Assembly (NCBI GenBank): GCA_900755005.1
Contig: CAAEEX010000040.1
Coordinates: 1-9,354 of the forward strand
Origin: an uncultured Collinsella sp.
Lineage (GTDB): Bacteria; Actinomycetota; Coriobacteriia; Coriobacteriales; Coriobacteriaceae
Length of the DNA stretch: 9,354 nucleotides
Direction of reading: 5' to 3'
The notes below the pieces were generated by a model, which saw nothing but the letters and a program-made list of their open reading frames with translations, was not told the DNA's origin and made no database searches. Shown here piece by piece: positions 1 to 6,586 of the stretch (positions are counted from its first letter, which is position 1; the number at the start of each line of letters is the position of its first letter). Position numbers and translations under genes: made by a program.

Positions 1-1
1 A

Positions 2-256
2 TCACGTCTGAACAAGGGCTTAGACACCTATGGCGTGCTTATGACCATGTATGACTCGCGTACTTCTCTGTCGAATCAGGTTGTTGAGGAGGTTCAGTCG
101 TACTTTGGTGATAAGGCTTTTAAGACTCTAATTCCCCGTACTGTAAAAATCTCTGAGGCTCCGTCTTTTGGAGAGCCGGTAATTACCTATGCACCTCAAA
201 ATAAGGGTGCAAAAGCGTATATGAATCTTGCAAAAGAGGTGATCAAGCGTGCCTAG
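2..256 (+). CDS. parA: Chromosome partitioning ATPase ParA (Soj), C-terminal part only
   Basis: This is the 3' end of parA; the gene starts before the window. The reading frame is open from base 2 and gives 84 residues before TAG at 254-256. ParA/Soj is a Walker-type ATPase that binds DNA non-specifically as an ATP dimer and is released by ParB, moving the replication origin. The Walker A and B motifs lie upstream and cannot be checked. What is visible is the family's C-terminal part: a GVL-MTMYDSRT strand, a helix, then IPRTVKISEAPSFGEPV and the closing segment with NKGAKAY, which are very typical of Soj proteins. An internal ATG at 35 is not a real start because the homology runs through it to the window edge. 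The stop overlaps the parB start by 8 bp, as expected for a coupled parAB operon. Confidence 0.95.
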   Translation, partial: SRLNKGLDTYGVLMTMYDSRTSLSNQVVEEVQSYFGDKAFKTLIPRTVKISEAPSFGEPVITYAPQNKGAKAYMNLAKEVIKRA

Positions 257-1154
257 TGCAAAGAAGCGTGGCGGATTGGGACGTGGACTCAATGCTTTGG
301 TCTCAGAGGCTGAGTATGAGACCGGTGGTTCGGCTACATCGGCTTCAAATGCCGCATCTGAAACAAAACTACCTATTGAGGATATCGTTCCCAACCCTAA
401 TCAGCCGCGAATTCACTTTAACGAAACTGAACTTCGCGAGTTGAGCGAGTCAATCCAAGAACATGGCGTTTTGCAGCCGCTGTTGGTTCGTAAGCATGGA
501 AATGGCTATGAGATTATTGCCGGTGAGCGTCGTTACCAGGCATCGAAACTCGCTGGCCTTGAAGAATTGCCGGTCATCATTAAGGAAGTTAATGATGAGG
601 AAATGCTCGCGCTTGCACTTATAGAGAATCTTCAGCGTTCTGATCTGAATCCCGTCGAAGAGGCTAAGGGCTATCGTCAGCTCATTGATGCCAGCGGTAT
701 GACGCAGGAGGCGTTATCAAAGGCTGTCAGTAAGTCTCGTTCGGCAATTACAAATTCACTTCGCTTGCTTGATCTTCCCGAAGTCGTACAGCAGATGATT
801 TTCGAGGGTAAGCTTACTGCCGGCCATGCGAGAGCGATCCTTGCAGTTCCCTATGAGGATGCTCGAATTCGACTTGCTGAGAAGGTTGTTGCAGAAGGCC
901 TTTCCGTCAGAGCGACAGAAAATCTTGCTCCGTTGTTTTCTGCCGGAGAAACACCAAAGACTCCGAGACCTGCAACTCCTCAGTCATTTAAAAAGGCCGC
1001 TCGCGTGCTTCGTCAGGTGTTTAACACGAATGTGCGCGTGAAGAGCTCGCGTGGCAAGAACAAGATTGAAATCGAGTTCAAAGACGAAGAGGAGCTCTCC
1101 CGTATCCTTGGCGAAATGATTCAATTCGGACAGGAGGATCAGGATGAAGAATAA
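249..1154 (+). CDS. parB: Chromosome partitioning protein ParB (Spo0J)
   Basis: ParB is a CTP-dependent DNA clamp that loads at parS sites, spreads, and recruits SMC and ParA for origin segregation. The 301-residue product has the full family layout. A basic N-terminus carries LGRGL (about residues 10-14), the segment that stimulates ParA ATPase. The N-terminal CTP-binding domain (about 41-145) carries GERR at 92-95 and ENLQR at 126-130, followed by NPVEEA. A helix-turn-helix for parS binding follows (about 150-175, TQEALSKAVSKSRSAI). A linker rich in Pro and Thr (about 232-246) leads to the C-terminal dimerisation domain. The GTG start at 249 is chosen because the family N-terminus begins there and an excellent Shine-Dalgarno, AAAGAGGTGATC (233-244), precedes it; that sequence sits inside the end of parA. 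It is the second gene of the parA-parB-small protein operon. Base composition is more AT-rich than in the genes beyond 2.7 kb. Confidence 0.97.
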   Translation: MPSAKKRGGLGRGLNALVSEAEYETGGSATSASNAASETKLPIEDIVPNPNQPRIHFNETELRELSESIQEHGVLQPLLVRKHGNGYEIIAGERRYQASKLAGLEELPVIIKEVNDEEMLALALIENLQRSDLNPVEEAKGYRQLIDASGMTQEALSKAVSKSRSAITNSLRLLDLPEVVQQMIFEGKLTAGHARAILAVPYEDARIRLAEKVVAEGLSVRATENLAPLFSAGETPKTPRPATPQSFKKAARVLRQVFNTNVRVKSSRGKNKIEIEFKDEEELSRILGEMIQFGQEDQDEE

Positions 1155-1398
1155 GGTTCTCGCGGCCATTGCGTTGGCAACCACCGTCGTCGCTGGCGCT
1201 TTTGCAGGTTATAAGCTTGCGACAGATGATGAACTGCGAGGTAGACTGTTGCGCGGAGCTCAGGATATCGTCGATACATCCAAGAAGAAAATGGATGTGA
1301 TGACCGAAGACGTTGCCATGCGTACTGCTCAGGTGACTAAGAATCCCAAGATTAACCAAGACTGGGTTAACCATCAATGGGAAAATGTTGGTTATTAG
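1144..1398 (+). CDS. Small predicted membrane-anchored protein, unknown function, coupled to parB
   Basis: An 84-residue protein that I cannot assign to a family. The start ATG lies 11 bp inside the end of parB and has a strong AGGAGG (1132-1137) six bases upstream, so translation is very probably real and coupled to parB. Residues 1-4 are basic (MKNK). About residues 5-24 form one hydrophobic, Ala/Val/Gly-rich segment ending AGAFAGYK, either a membrane anchor or a signal peptide (AFA could be a signal peptidase site). The remaining 60 residues are charged and probably helical, with a KKK cluster and two Trp near the C-terminus. The layout is loosely like YtxH-type small membrane proteins, but I see no diagnostic motif. 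It is the last gene before a strong terminator. A role linked to segregation is only suggested by position. Confidence 0.85.
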   Translation: MKNKVLAAIALATTVVAGAFAGYKLATDDELRGRLLRGAQDIVDTSKKKMDVMTEDVAMRTAQVTKNPKINQDWVNHQWENVGY

Positions 1399-1425
1399 GT
1401 ACCTAACAATTACTTGCCTGTTTTG

Positions 1426-1468
1426 AAGGGGTCCTTGTCTGATTCGTGAGACAAGGACCCCTTATTTT
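1426..1468 (+). terminator. Rho-independent terminator of the parA-parB operon
   Basis: A perfect 15-bp inverted repeat (left arm 1426-1440 AAGGGGTCCTTGTCT, right arm 1449-1463) encloses an 8-base loop and is followed on the plus strand by TTATTTT. It starts 28 bp after the stop of the small gene. The minus-strand side of the stem is followed by CAAAA rather than a T-run, so it acts left to right. This ends the parAB operon. Confidence 0.9.
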
Positions 1469-1510
1469 GGCCATAAAACTTAGCTTGAAGAAGTCAAGTT
1501 CAATAGTATG

Positions 1511-1555
1511 AAAAAATGAAACAGCCCTGGTTGCATTATTTGCAACCAGGGCTGT
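1511..1555 (-). terminator. Rho-independent terminator of rlmN
   Basis: A perfect 15-bp inverted repeat (1521-1535 ACAGCCCTGGTTGCA and 1541-1555) has a 5-base loop TTATT. On the minus strand the stem is followed by TTCATTTTTT (plus-strand AAAAAATGAA, 1511-1520), the expected U-tract. No T-run follows on the plus strand. It therefore ends leftward transcription from rlmN, about 40 bp beyond that stop codon. It is a different sequence from the parAB terminator, so the two facing operons each have their own. Confidence 0.9.
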
Positions 1556-1559
1556 CGGA

Positions 1560-1575
1560 TGTTTCACATGAAACG
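1560..1575. promoter_or_regulatory. parS: Candidate parS centromere site (ParB-binding)
   Basis: The 16 bases TGTTTCACATGAAACG match the widely conserved bacterial parS consensus TGTTTCACGTGAAACA at 14 of 16 positions. The half-sites GTTTCA and TGAAAC are intact. The differences are the central G to A and the last A to G. It lies about 400 bp downstream of parB, in the non-coding gap between the rlmN terminator and the rlmN stop codon. ParB proteins with this HTH type bind such sites near the origin, usually including sites beside parAB. The sequence match is seen directly; binding is inferred. Confidence 0.75.
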
Positions 1576-1594
1576 TTATGGGGCACAGACTCTC

Positions 1595-2647
1595 CTATGC
1601 GTTCTTCTGGACCTTGAAACGTTGCTTCAGCTGACCGCAGGCGGCATCGATATCATTGCCGCGAGAATTACGGATCGTGGTCTCGATGCCACGAGATTCA
1701 AGGCGACGCTGAAGATCCTCAACCTTATGAATCGGCGACGGCTTGAGCGGGCTGCCCTCAATGTCGTTAAGCTGAATTAGGTTAACGTGGCACAGCGTTC
1801 CCTCGCAGAAATCGCAGAGCGCTTGCATCTCGGGATTCGTATCGTTGACGCCTTCGATCATGGCGTACTCATAGGTCGGGCGGCGGCCCGTCTTCTCCGT
1901 GTAGAGCTGCAGTGCCTCGTGAAGGCGAAGCAGCGTGTACTTCTTAACACCGGGCATGAGCTTATTGCGCGTCGACTGGATGGCGGAATGCAGGGAAACA
2001 GCAAGCGTGAACTGCTCGGGGATGTCGGCGAATTTGCGAATACCAGGAATAACGCCACTGGTGGAGACAGTAAGGTGGCGGGCTCCAATACCGATACCGT
2101 CGGGATCGTTAAGGATGCGCAGTGCCTTGAGAACCTCGTCATAGTTAGCAAAGGGCTCGCCCTGACCCATGAAAACGACGCTTGTGGCACGCTCGCCAAA
2201 GTCGTTGGAGACATGAAGTACCTGGTCAACGATCTCTTGGGCGGTCAGCGAGCGCTTGAGGCCGTTGAGGCCGGTAGCGCAAAAAGCGCAGCCCATACCG
2301 CAGCCGGCTTGGGTGGACACACAAACAGACAGCTTGTTGCGACGAGGCATGCCGACGGTCTCGACGGAGATGCCGTCGTGATACTCGAGCAGGTATTTAC
2401 GAGAGCCATCCTTAGACACCTGCTTGGTGAGCTCGGTCGGCGTATCAAAGGCAAAAGCCTCTTTAAGCTGCTCGCGGAAAGCCTTGGGAAGGTTTGTCAT
2501 ATCATCAAACGAACAAACGTTCTTTTCAAAGACCCATTCGATGAGTTGCTTGGCGCGGAAAGCGGGCTGGCCGAGTTCTGCCACGAGCTCGCGAATATCG
2601 TTTTGGCTCAAGTCGCGAATGTCCTGAGATTTAGTCCTGGGATTCAT
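1595..2647 (-). CDS. rlmN: Dual-specificity RNA methyltransferase RlmN (23S rRNA A2503 / tRNA A37 C2)
   Basis: A radical SAM enzyme that methylates C2 of A2503 in 23S rRNA and, in characterised members, A37 in some tRNAs, using a protein-bound methyl carrier. The 350-residue product has normal family length. An N-terminal accessory domain (about 1-95, with FRAKQLIEWVF) is followed by the SAM barrel. The 4Fe-4S cysteines are C116, C120 and C123 in CGMGCAFC. The two catalytic cysteines of the RlmN mechanism correspond to C109 (SVCVSTQ) and C337 (DIDAACGQL). GQGEP at 161-165 is the SAM-binding GGEP-type motif. The ATG (complement of 2645-2647) follows an AAAGG on the minus strand at short spacing. 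The gene is transcribed alone toward the parAB operon, ends in its own terminator, and is divergent from ddl. The usual RlmN/Cfr ambiguity is settled for RlmN by overall similarity and length. Confidence 0.96.
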   Translation of the reverse strand: MNPRTKSQDIRDLSQNDIRELVAELGQPAFRAKQLIEWVFEKNVCSFDDMTNLPKAFREQLKEAFAFDTPTELTKQVSKDGSRKYLLEYHDGISVETVGMPRRNKLSVCVSTQAGCGMGCAFCATGLNGLKRSLTAQEIVDQVLHVSNDFGERATSVVFMGQGEPFANYDEVLKALRILNDPDGIGIGARHLTVSTSGVIPGIRKFADIPEQFTLAVSLHSAIQSTRNKLMPGVKKYTLLRLHEALQLYTEKTGRRPTYEYAMIEGVNDTNPEMQALCDFCEGTLCHVNLIQLNDIEGSPLKPSPIHKVEDLQRRLESRGIETTIRNSRGNDIDAACGQLKQRFKVQKNA

Positions 2648-2662
2648 GGAAGCCTTTCGATT

Positions 2663-2692
2663 TTGGGGAAACGTAGAGGGTATCGCTACAAT
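2663..2692 (+). promoter_or_regulatory. Candidate sigma70-type promoter for ddl-dinG
   Basis: A good -10 hexamer TACAAT (2687-2692) lies 18 bp after a weak -35-like TTGGGG (2663-2668). Transcription would start about 30 bp before the ddl ATG. The location in the 85-bp divergent gap supports it. No operator repeat is obvious. The rlmN promoter must lie in the same gap on the other strand, but I could not pick a convincing one. Confidence 0.45.
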
Positions 2693-2717
2693 ATGGTATC
2701 AGCTGCAGAAATTTTAG

Positions 2718-2723
2718 AGGAGG
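2718..2723 (+). promoter_or_regulatory. Shine-Dalgarno of ddl
   Basis: AGGAGG ends nine bases before the ATG at 2733, within a longer purine run TAGAGGAGGAG. It fixes the ddl start and rules out reading further upstream. Confidence 0.85.
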
Positions 2724-2732
2724 AGTCTGCCC

Positions 2733-3698
2733 ATGCCGGGTAAAAGCCTAGAGAACATGCACGTAGCGGTCTTGGCGGGCGGTCATTCCGCTGAGCGCGA
2801 GATTTCGCTCAATTCGGGAAAGAACGTCGTGGTGGCCTTGAAGGAGGCTGGCTACACTTCGGTGGAGCTGCTCGACACGGCTGCCGATGATTTTATGGTA
2901 ACCATGGCGACCGGCGGCTTTGACGTGGCGTTTATCGCCATGCACGGCGCCGGCGGTGAGGATGGTGCCGTGCAGGGTGCCATGGAGACCCTGGGTATCC
3001 CCTACACGGCATCGGGCGTGCTCGCGAGCGCCTGCGGTGCCGACAAGGAGGTCTCGAAGCTCCTGTACGCCAAGGCGGGCATCCCCGTTGCCCCCGGCCT
3101 TGCGCTCGAGGTGGGCGATGAAGTCGATATCGATCATATCGTCGAGGTTTGTGGCGAGCGCTGCTTTGTGAAGCCGGCCGTAAACGGTTCCAGCTATGGC
3201 ATTTCCCTGGTCCATGAGCCCTCCGAGCTGCCCGCGGCAATCGCCAAGGCGTTTGAGTACGGCGACAAAGTGCTCGTCGAGAAGTGCATCGAGGGAACCG
3301 AAATTACCGTCGGCGTGTATGGCGAGGACGACGTGCGCGCCCTGCCGATCGTCGAGATTCGTAAGCCCGAGGACTGCGAGTTCTACGATCTGGACGTGAA
3401 GTATGTCGACCCTACGGACATCCATCGCATTCCGGCGCAGATTTCGCCCGAGAACTACGCTCGTGCCCAGGAGCTCGCCTGTGCTGCCCATAAGGCACTC
3501 GGCTGCCTGGGTATTTCGCGCAGCGACTTTATCGTGAGCGAGAATGGCCCCGTCATCCTCGAGACCAACACGATTCCCGGCATGACCGATACGTCGCTGT
3601 ATCCGGATGAGATTCGCCACACCGATGACATGACGTTCCCGCAGGTCTGTGACAGTCTAATTCGTATGGGACTTCGTCGAGCGGGCGTTGCATGCTAA
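2733..3698 (+). CDS. ddl: D-alanine--D-alanine ligase
   Basis: A cytoplasmic ATP-grasp ligase that joins two D-alanines for the peptidoglycan stem peptide. The 321-residue product has normal length and all family motifs in order: GGHSAEREISL (16-26), HGAGGEDGAVQG (71-82), the ATP-binding KPAVNGSSYG (147-156), EKCIEGTE (183-190), the omega-loop segment EFYDLDVKY (216-224), RSDF (263-266) and the metal-binding ETNTIPGMTDTSLYP (277-291). The omega-loop Tyr (Y224, corresponding to Y216 of E. coli DdlB) is retained, which favours D-Ala-D-Ala rather than D-Ala-D-Lac synthesis; this is inference from the family. Start choice is set by the strong AGGAGG upstream. The stop overlaps the dinG start by 7 bp (ATGCTAA). 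The neighbours are not cell-wall genes, so this copy is outside a mur/dcw cluster. Confidence 0.96.
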   Translation: MPGKSLENMHVAVLAGGHSAEREISLNSGKNVVVALKEAGYTSVELLDTAADDFMVTMATGGFDVAFIAMHGAGGEDGAVQGAMETLGIPYTASGVLASACGADKEVSKLLYAKAGIPVAPGLALEVGDEVDIDHIVEVCGERCFVKPAVNGSSYGISLVHEPSELPAAIAKAFEYGDKVLVEKCIEGTEITVGVYGEDDVRALPIVEIRKPEDCEFYDLDVKYVDPTDIHRIPAQISPENYARAQELACAAHKALGCLGISRSDFIVSENGPVILETNTIPGMTDTSLYPDEIRHTDDMTFPQVCDSLIRMGLRRAGVAC

Positions 3699-6586
3699 TC
3701 GAGGACGCTGTTTCGTCGGGAACGCCGCAGTTTGTCATCGATTCCTATGCCACGCTTGCCGAGCGCGCCAAAACCCAATCGTTTGGTCTCATCGAGGAAG
3801 ATGTTATCGTCCTCGATACCGAGACCACGGGTCTTTCGGTGCAGGACAACGAGCTTATCGAGATATCGGCGGCCCGCCTTTCGGGCCGCGAGGTTGTCGA
3901 TCGGTTTGATACCTTCGTGCATCCCAAGCAGCTGATTCCCGCCGAGATTACCGAACTCACGAGCATTACAAACGCCGATGTGGTGGATGCCCCATCGGCC
4001 GTCGAGGCCGTGGCTGCTCTCGCCGATTTTGTCGGCGGCTGCCCGGTGATTGCGCATAACGCCACCTTCGACCGTTCGTTTATCGAGTCGGTCAAGGGCG
4101 GTGTCAACGTCAGCGACATCTGGATCGATTCGCTGGCGCTGTCGCGCATCGCGCTTCCGCGCCTGGCCTCGCATAAGCTGTCTTTCATGGCCGATCTGTT
4201 TGGCTGCGACTCAGTGTCGCACCGCGCCAACGCCGATGTCGACGCCCTGTGTGGTGTGTGGCGCGTGTTGCTCGTGGCGCTCACCGACTTGCCTCAGGGC
4301 TTGATGGCGCGCCTGGCCGACATGCACCCCAACGTACCCTGGTCCTATCGTCCCATCTTCTCATTCTTGGCGGGACAGAACCCCGGTTCCATCTTCTCTC
4401 TCAGCGCCGCCCGTGCCGACGTGCTCAAGGCCGATCGCGCCGATGATCGCGTTGATGCGGACGAGCTACCGGTCCTTAAGATGCCGAGCCGCGAGGAAAT
4501 CGAGGCGGACTATGCCCCGGGCGGCCTGGTTAATCGCATGTATCCCACGTATGAGCCGCGCGATGAGCAGATCGCGATGGCGCTCGAGGTCCGTGACGCA
4601 CTTGTTACGGGAACGCATCGCGTGATTGAGGCGGGGACGGGCGTCGGCAAATCGATGGCATATCTGGTGCCCTTCGCCGAGGCCGCGCGCCGCAACAACA
4701 TCACGGTTGGCATCGCGACCAAATCGAATAATCTTGCCGACCAGCTCATGTATCATGAGCTACCCAAACTTGCCGAGCAACTGGACGGAGGCCTATCGTT
4801 TTGCGCCCTCAAGGGCTATGACCACTATCCATGCTTGCGCAAGCTTGAGCGCATGAGCCGTGGCCAAGTCGAAATTACGACTAAGCGTGATCCTGCCGAC
4901 ACGCTTACGGCAGTCGCGGTCATCATGGCGTACGTGTGTCAGTCGGCCGATGGCGACCTCGACTCGCTCGGCATTCGCTGGCGCAGCGTCAACCGTCCCG
5001 ACTTTACGACGGCGTCGCGCGAGTGCGCCCGTCGCCTATGCCCGTTTTTCCCCGATAAATGCCTGGTCCACGGCGCCCGCCGTCGCGCGGCGCATGCCGA
5101 TGTGGTGGTCACCAACCATTCCCTGCTGTTCCGCAATGTTGCGGCCGAGGGCAGAATCTTGCCTCCGATTCGTCACTGGGTGATCGATGAGGCCCACTCC
5201 ATCGAGCGCGAGGCACGCCGTCAATGGGCGCGCGTGGTGTCGGCGGATGAATCGCGCGTCCTGTTTGAGCGCCTGGGTGGCTCGAGCACCGGTGCGCTGA
5301 GCCAGGTTTCCCGCGATTTGGCAACCTCGGAGGGCTCTACGCTTTACCTGGGTCTTACCGCCAAGGCGACGTCGACGGTTGTACGTGCGAGCATGGCGAT
5401 TGCCGATGTGTTTGACGGCGTTCGCGAGCTTGGCCGCCGTGCCCGCGGGGGCTATGACAATGCGAACCTATGGATTGGCCCCGAGCTGCGCGAATCTGAC
5501 GACTGGCATGATTTCTTACAGTCGGCCTACACTGCTATCGACGCATTGGAACAAGCTGACAAGAGCGTCGACGCGCTGGTACAAGCCGTCGCCGCCGACA
5601 AGCCCGAGGTTGTTGTCGACCTGGGTGACATCTCGCGCCGCCTACACGAGCTGGCCGAGAACCTCAAACTCATCATTGACGGTACCGACGAACACTACGT
5701 GTACTCGCTGCAGGTCAATCGCAGACTGCGTGCCGGCGGCGAGTCGATGACTGCAGAGCGCATCGATATTGGCGAGGCCTTGGCAACCGAGTGGCTGCCC
5801 GAGGTCCACACGGCTATCTTTGCATCGGCGACCATGACGGTTTCCAAGAGCTTTGAGCACTTTAACCATGCCGTCGGCCTCGATCGCATCGGCGCCTCGA
5901 CATCATCGTCACTGCACTTGGATTCGAGCTACGACTTCGATTCGAATATGGCCGTGGTCGTGGCTGGGGATATCCCCGATCCGCGCGATCGTGAGAGCTA
6001 CCTTTCGGCGCTCGAGCGTGTGCTGGTCGACGCTCATCTTGCCATGGGCGGCTCGGTGCTCACGCTGTTCACCAACAGGCGTGACATGGAGGAACTGTAC
6101 GCCCGTGTCGAGCCCAAGATGGCCCGTGCGGGTCTGGAGCTCAACTGCCAGCAGCGCAACTCGTCTCCTCGCCGTCTGCGCGATCGCTTTATCAACGAAC
6201 CGACCTCGTCGCTCTTTGCGCTTAAGGCCTTTTGGGAAGGGTTCGACGCCAGCGGCGAGACGCTGCGCTGCGTCATCATCCCCAAGCTGCCGTTCTCGAG
6301 CCCCACAGACCCGCTCTCATGTGAGCGCAATCTGCGTGAAGACCGCGCTTGGGCGCGCTATTCGCTGCCCGAGGCCGTGCTCGAGGTCAAGCAGGCCGCC
6401 GGTCGCCTCATTCGCTCATCGACCGATTGTGGCGTACTCATCTTGGCCGACCCGCGCCTGGTGACGAAGGGCTACGGCAAGAAATTCTTAACGTCGCTGC
6501 CCACGAGTTCCTATCAGCGCATCGAGTCGGCACAAATCGGGCACTATCTACAGCTGTGGCGCGCGCGCCACGAGCGGCGCCGCTAA
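3692..6586 (+). CDS. dinG: DinG-family ATP-dependent DNA helicase fused to an N-terminal DEDDh 3'-5' exonuclease
   Basis: A 964-residue two-part enzyme. Residues about 37-195 form a DnaQ-like exonuclease with all catalytic residues: DTETTG (D42, E44), HNATFD (D127) and H177-x4-D182. After a linker, residues about 285-950 form an XPD/DinG-type superfamily 2 helicase: Walker A AGTGVGKS (314-321), DEAH (499-502), SAT (712-714), WEGFD (848-852) and QAAGRLIR (901-908). The four Fe-S cysteines typical of XPD and E. coli DinG are present: C381 in HYPC, then C445-x4-C450-x6-C457. E. coli DinG unwinds 5'-3', acting on R-loops and forked or structured DNA; that activity here is inferred. The published S. 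aureus DinG has the nuclease but lacks the cluster, so this protein keeps both modules. It is translationally coupled to ddl (7-bp overlap) and has no strong own ribosome binding site. Its TAA overlaps the stop of the opposing WYL gene. Confidence 0.94.
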   Translation: MLIEDAVSSGTPQFVIDSYATLAERAKTQSFGLIEEDVIVLDTETTGLSVQDNELIEISAARLSGREVVDRFDTFVHPKQLIPAEITELTSITNADVVDAPSAVEAVAALADFVGGCPVIAHNATFDRSFIESVKGGVNVSDIWIDSLALSRIALPRLASHKLSFMADLFGCDSVSHRANADVDALCGVWRVLLVALTDLPQGLMARLADMHPNVPWSYRPIFSFLAGQNPGSIFSLSAARADVLKADRADDRVDADELPVLKMPSREEIEADYAPGGLVNRMYPTYEPRDEQIAMALEVRDALVTGTHRVIEAGTGVGKSMAYLVPFAEAARRNNITVGIATKSNNLADQLMYHELPKLAEQLDGGLSFCALKGYDHYPCLRKLERMSRGQVEITTKRDPADTLTAVAVIMAYVCQSADGDLDSLGIRWRSVNRPDFTTASRECARRLCPFFPDKCLVHGARRRAAHADVVVTNHSLLFRNVAAEGRILPPIRHWVIDEAHSIEREARRQWARVVSADESRVLFERLGGSSTGALSQVSRDLATSEGSTLYLGLTAKATSTVVRASMAIADVFDGVRELGRRARGGYDNANLWIGPELRESDDWHDFLQSAYTAIDALEQADKSVDALVQAVAADKPEVVVDLGDISRRLHELAENLKLIIDGTDEHYVYSLQVNRRLRAGGESMTAERIDIGEALATEWLPEVHTAIFASATMTVSKSFEHFNHAVGLDRIGASTSSSLHLDSSYDFDSNMAVVVAGDIPDPRDRESYLSALERVLVDAHLAMGGSVLTLFTNRRDMEELYARVEPKMARAGLELNCQQRNSSPRRLRDRFINEPTSSLFALKAFWEGFDASGETLRCVIIPKLPFSSPTDPLSCERNLREDRAWARYSLPEAVLEVKQAAGRLIRSSTDCGVLILADPRLVTKGYGKKFLTSLPTSSYQRIESAQIGHYLQLWRARHERRR

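Noticed and set aside
1484..1498. Short inverted repeat CTTGA-AGAAG-TCAAG between the two terminators
   Set aside because: A five-base stem is too short to support a function and has no T-run or regulator context.
1559..1780. A 73-codon frame starting MFHMKRYG over the parS-like site
   Set aside because: It is antisense to the end of rlmN, has no good ribosome binding site, and its first codons are simply the parS-like palindrome.
2162..2168. GQGEP in RlmN instead of the common GMGEP
   Set aside because: The second residue of this motif is not catalytic and, as I recall, varies between species; all cysteines and the rest of the motif are intact.
1787..2743. A 318-codon open frame on the plus strand opposite rlmN
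   Set aside because: It is antisense to an unmistakable RlmN with all catalytic cysteines, and its translation resembles no family. Long shadow frames are common opposite GC-rich genes.
2748..3620. A 290-codon open frame on the minus strand opposite ddl
   Set aside because: ddl is complete with every ATP-grasp motif; the antisense product has no recognisable domain.
5853..6464. A 203-codon frame within the dinG helicase region
   Set aside because: Its composition is Arg/Ser/Pro/Thr rich, typical of an off-frame reading of GC-rich coding DNA, and the dinG frame carries the helicase motifs throughout.
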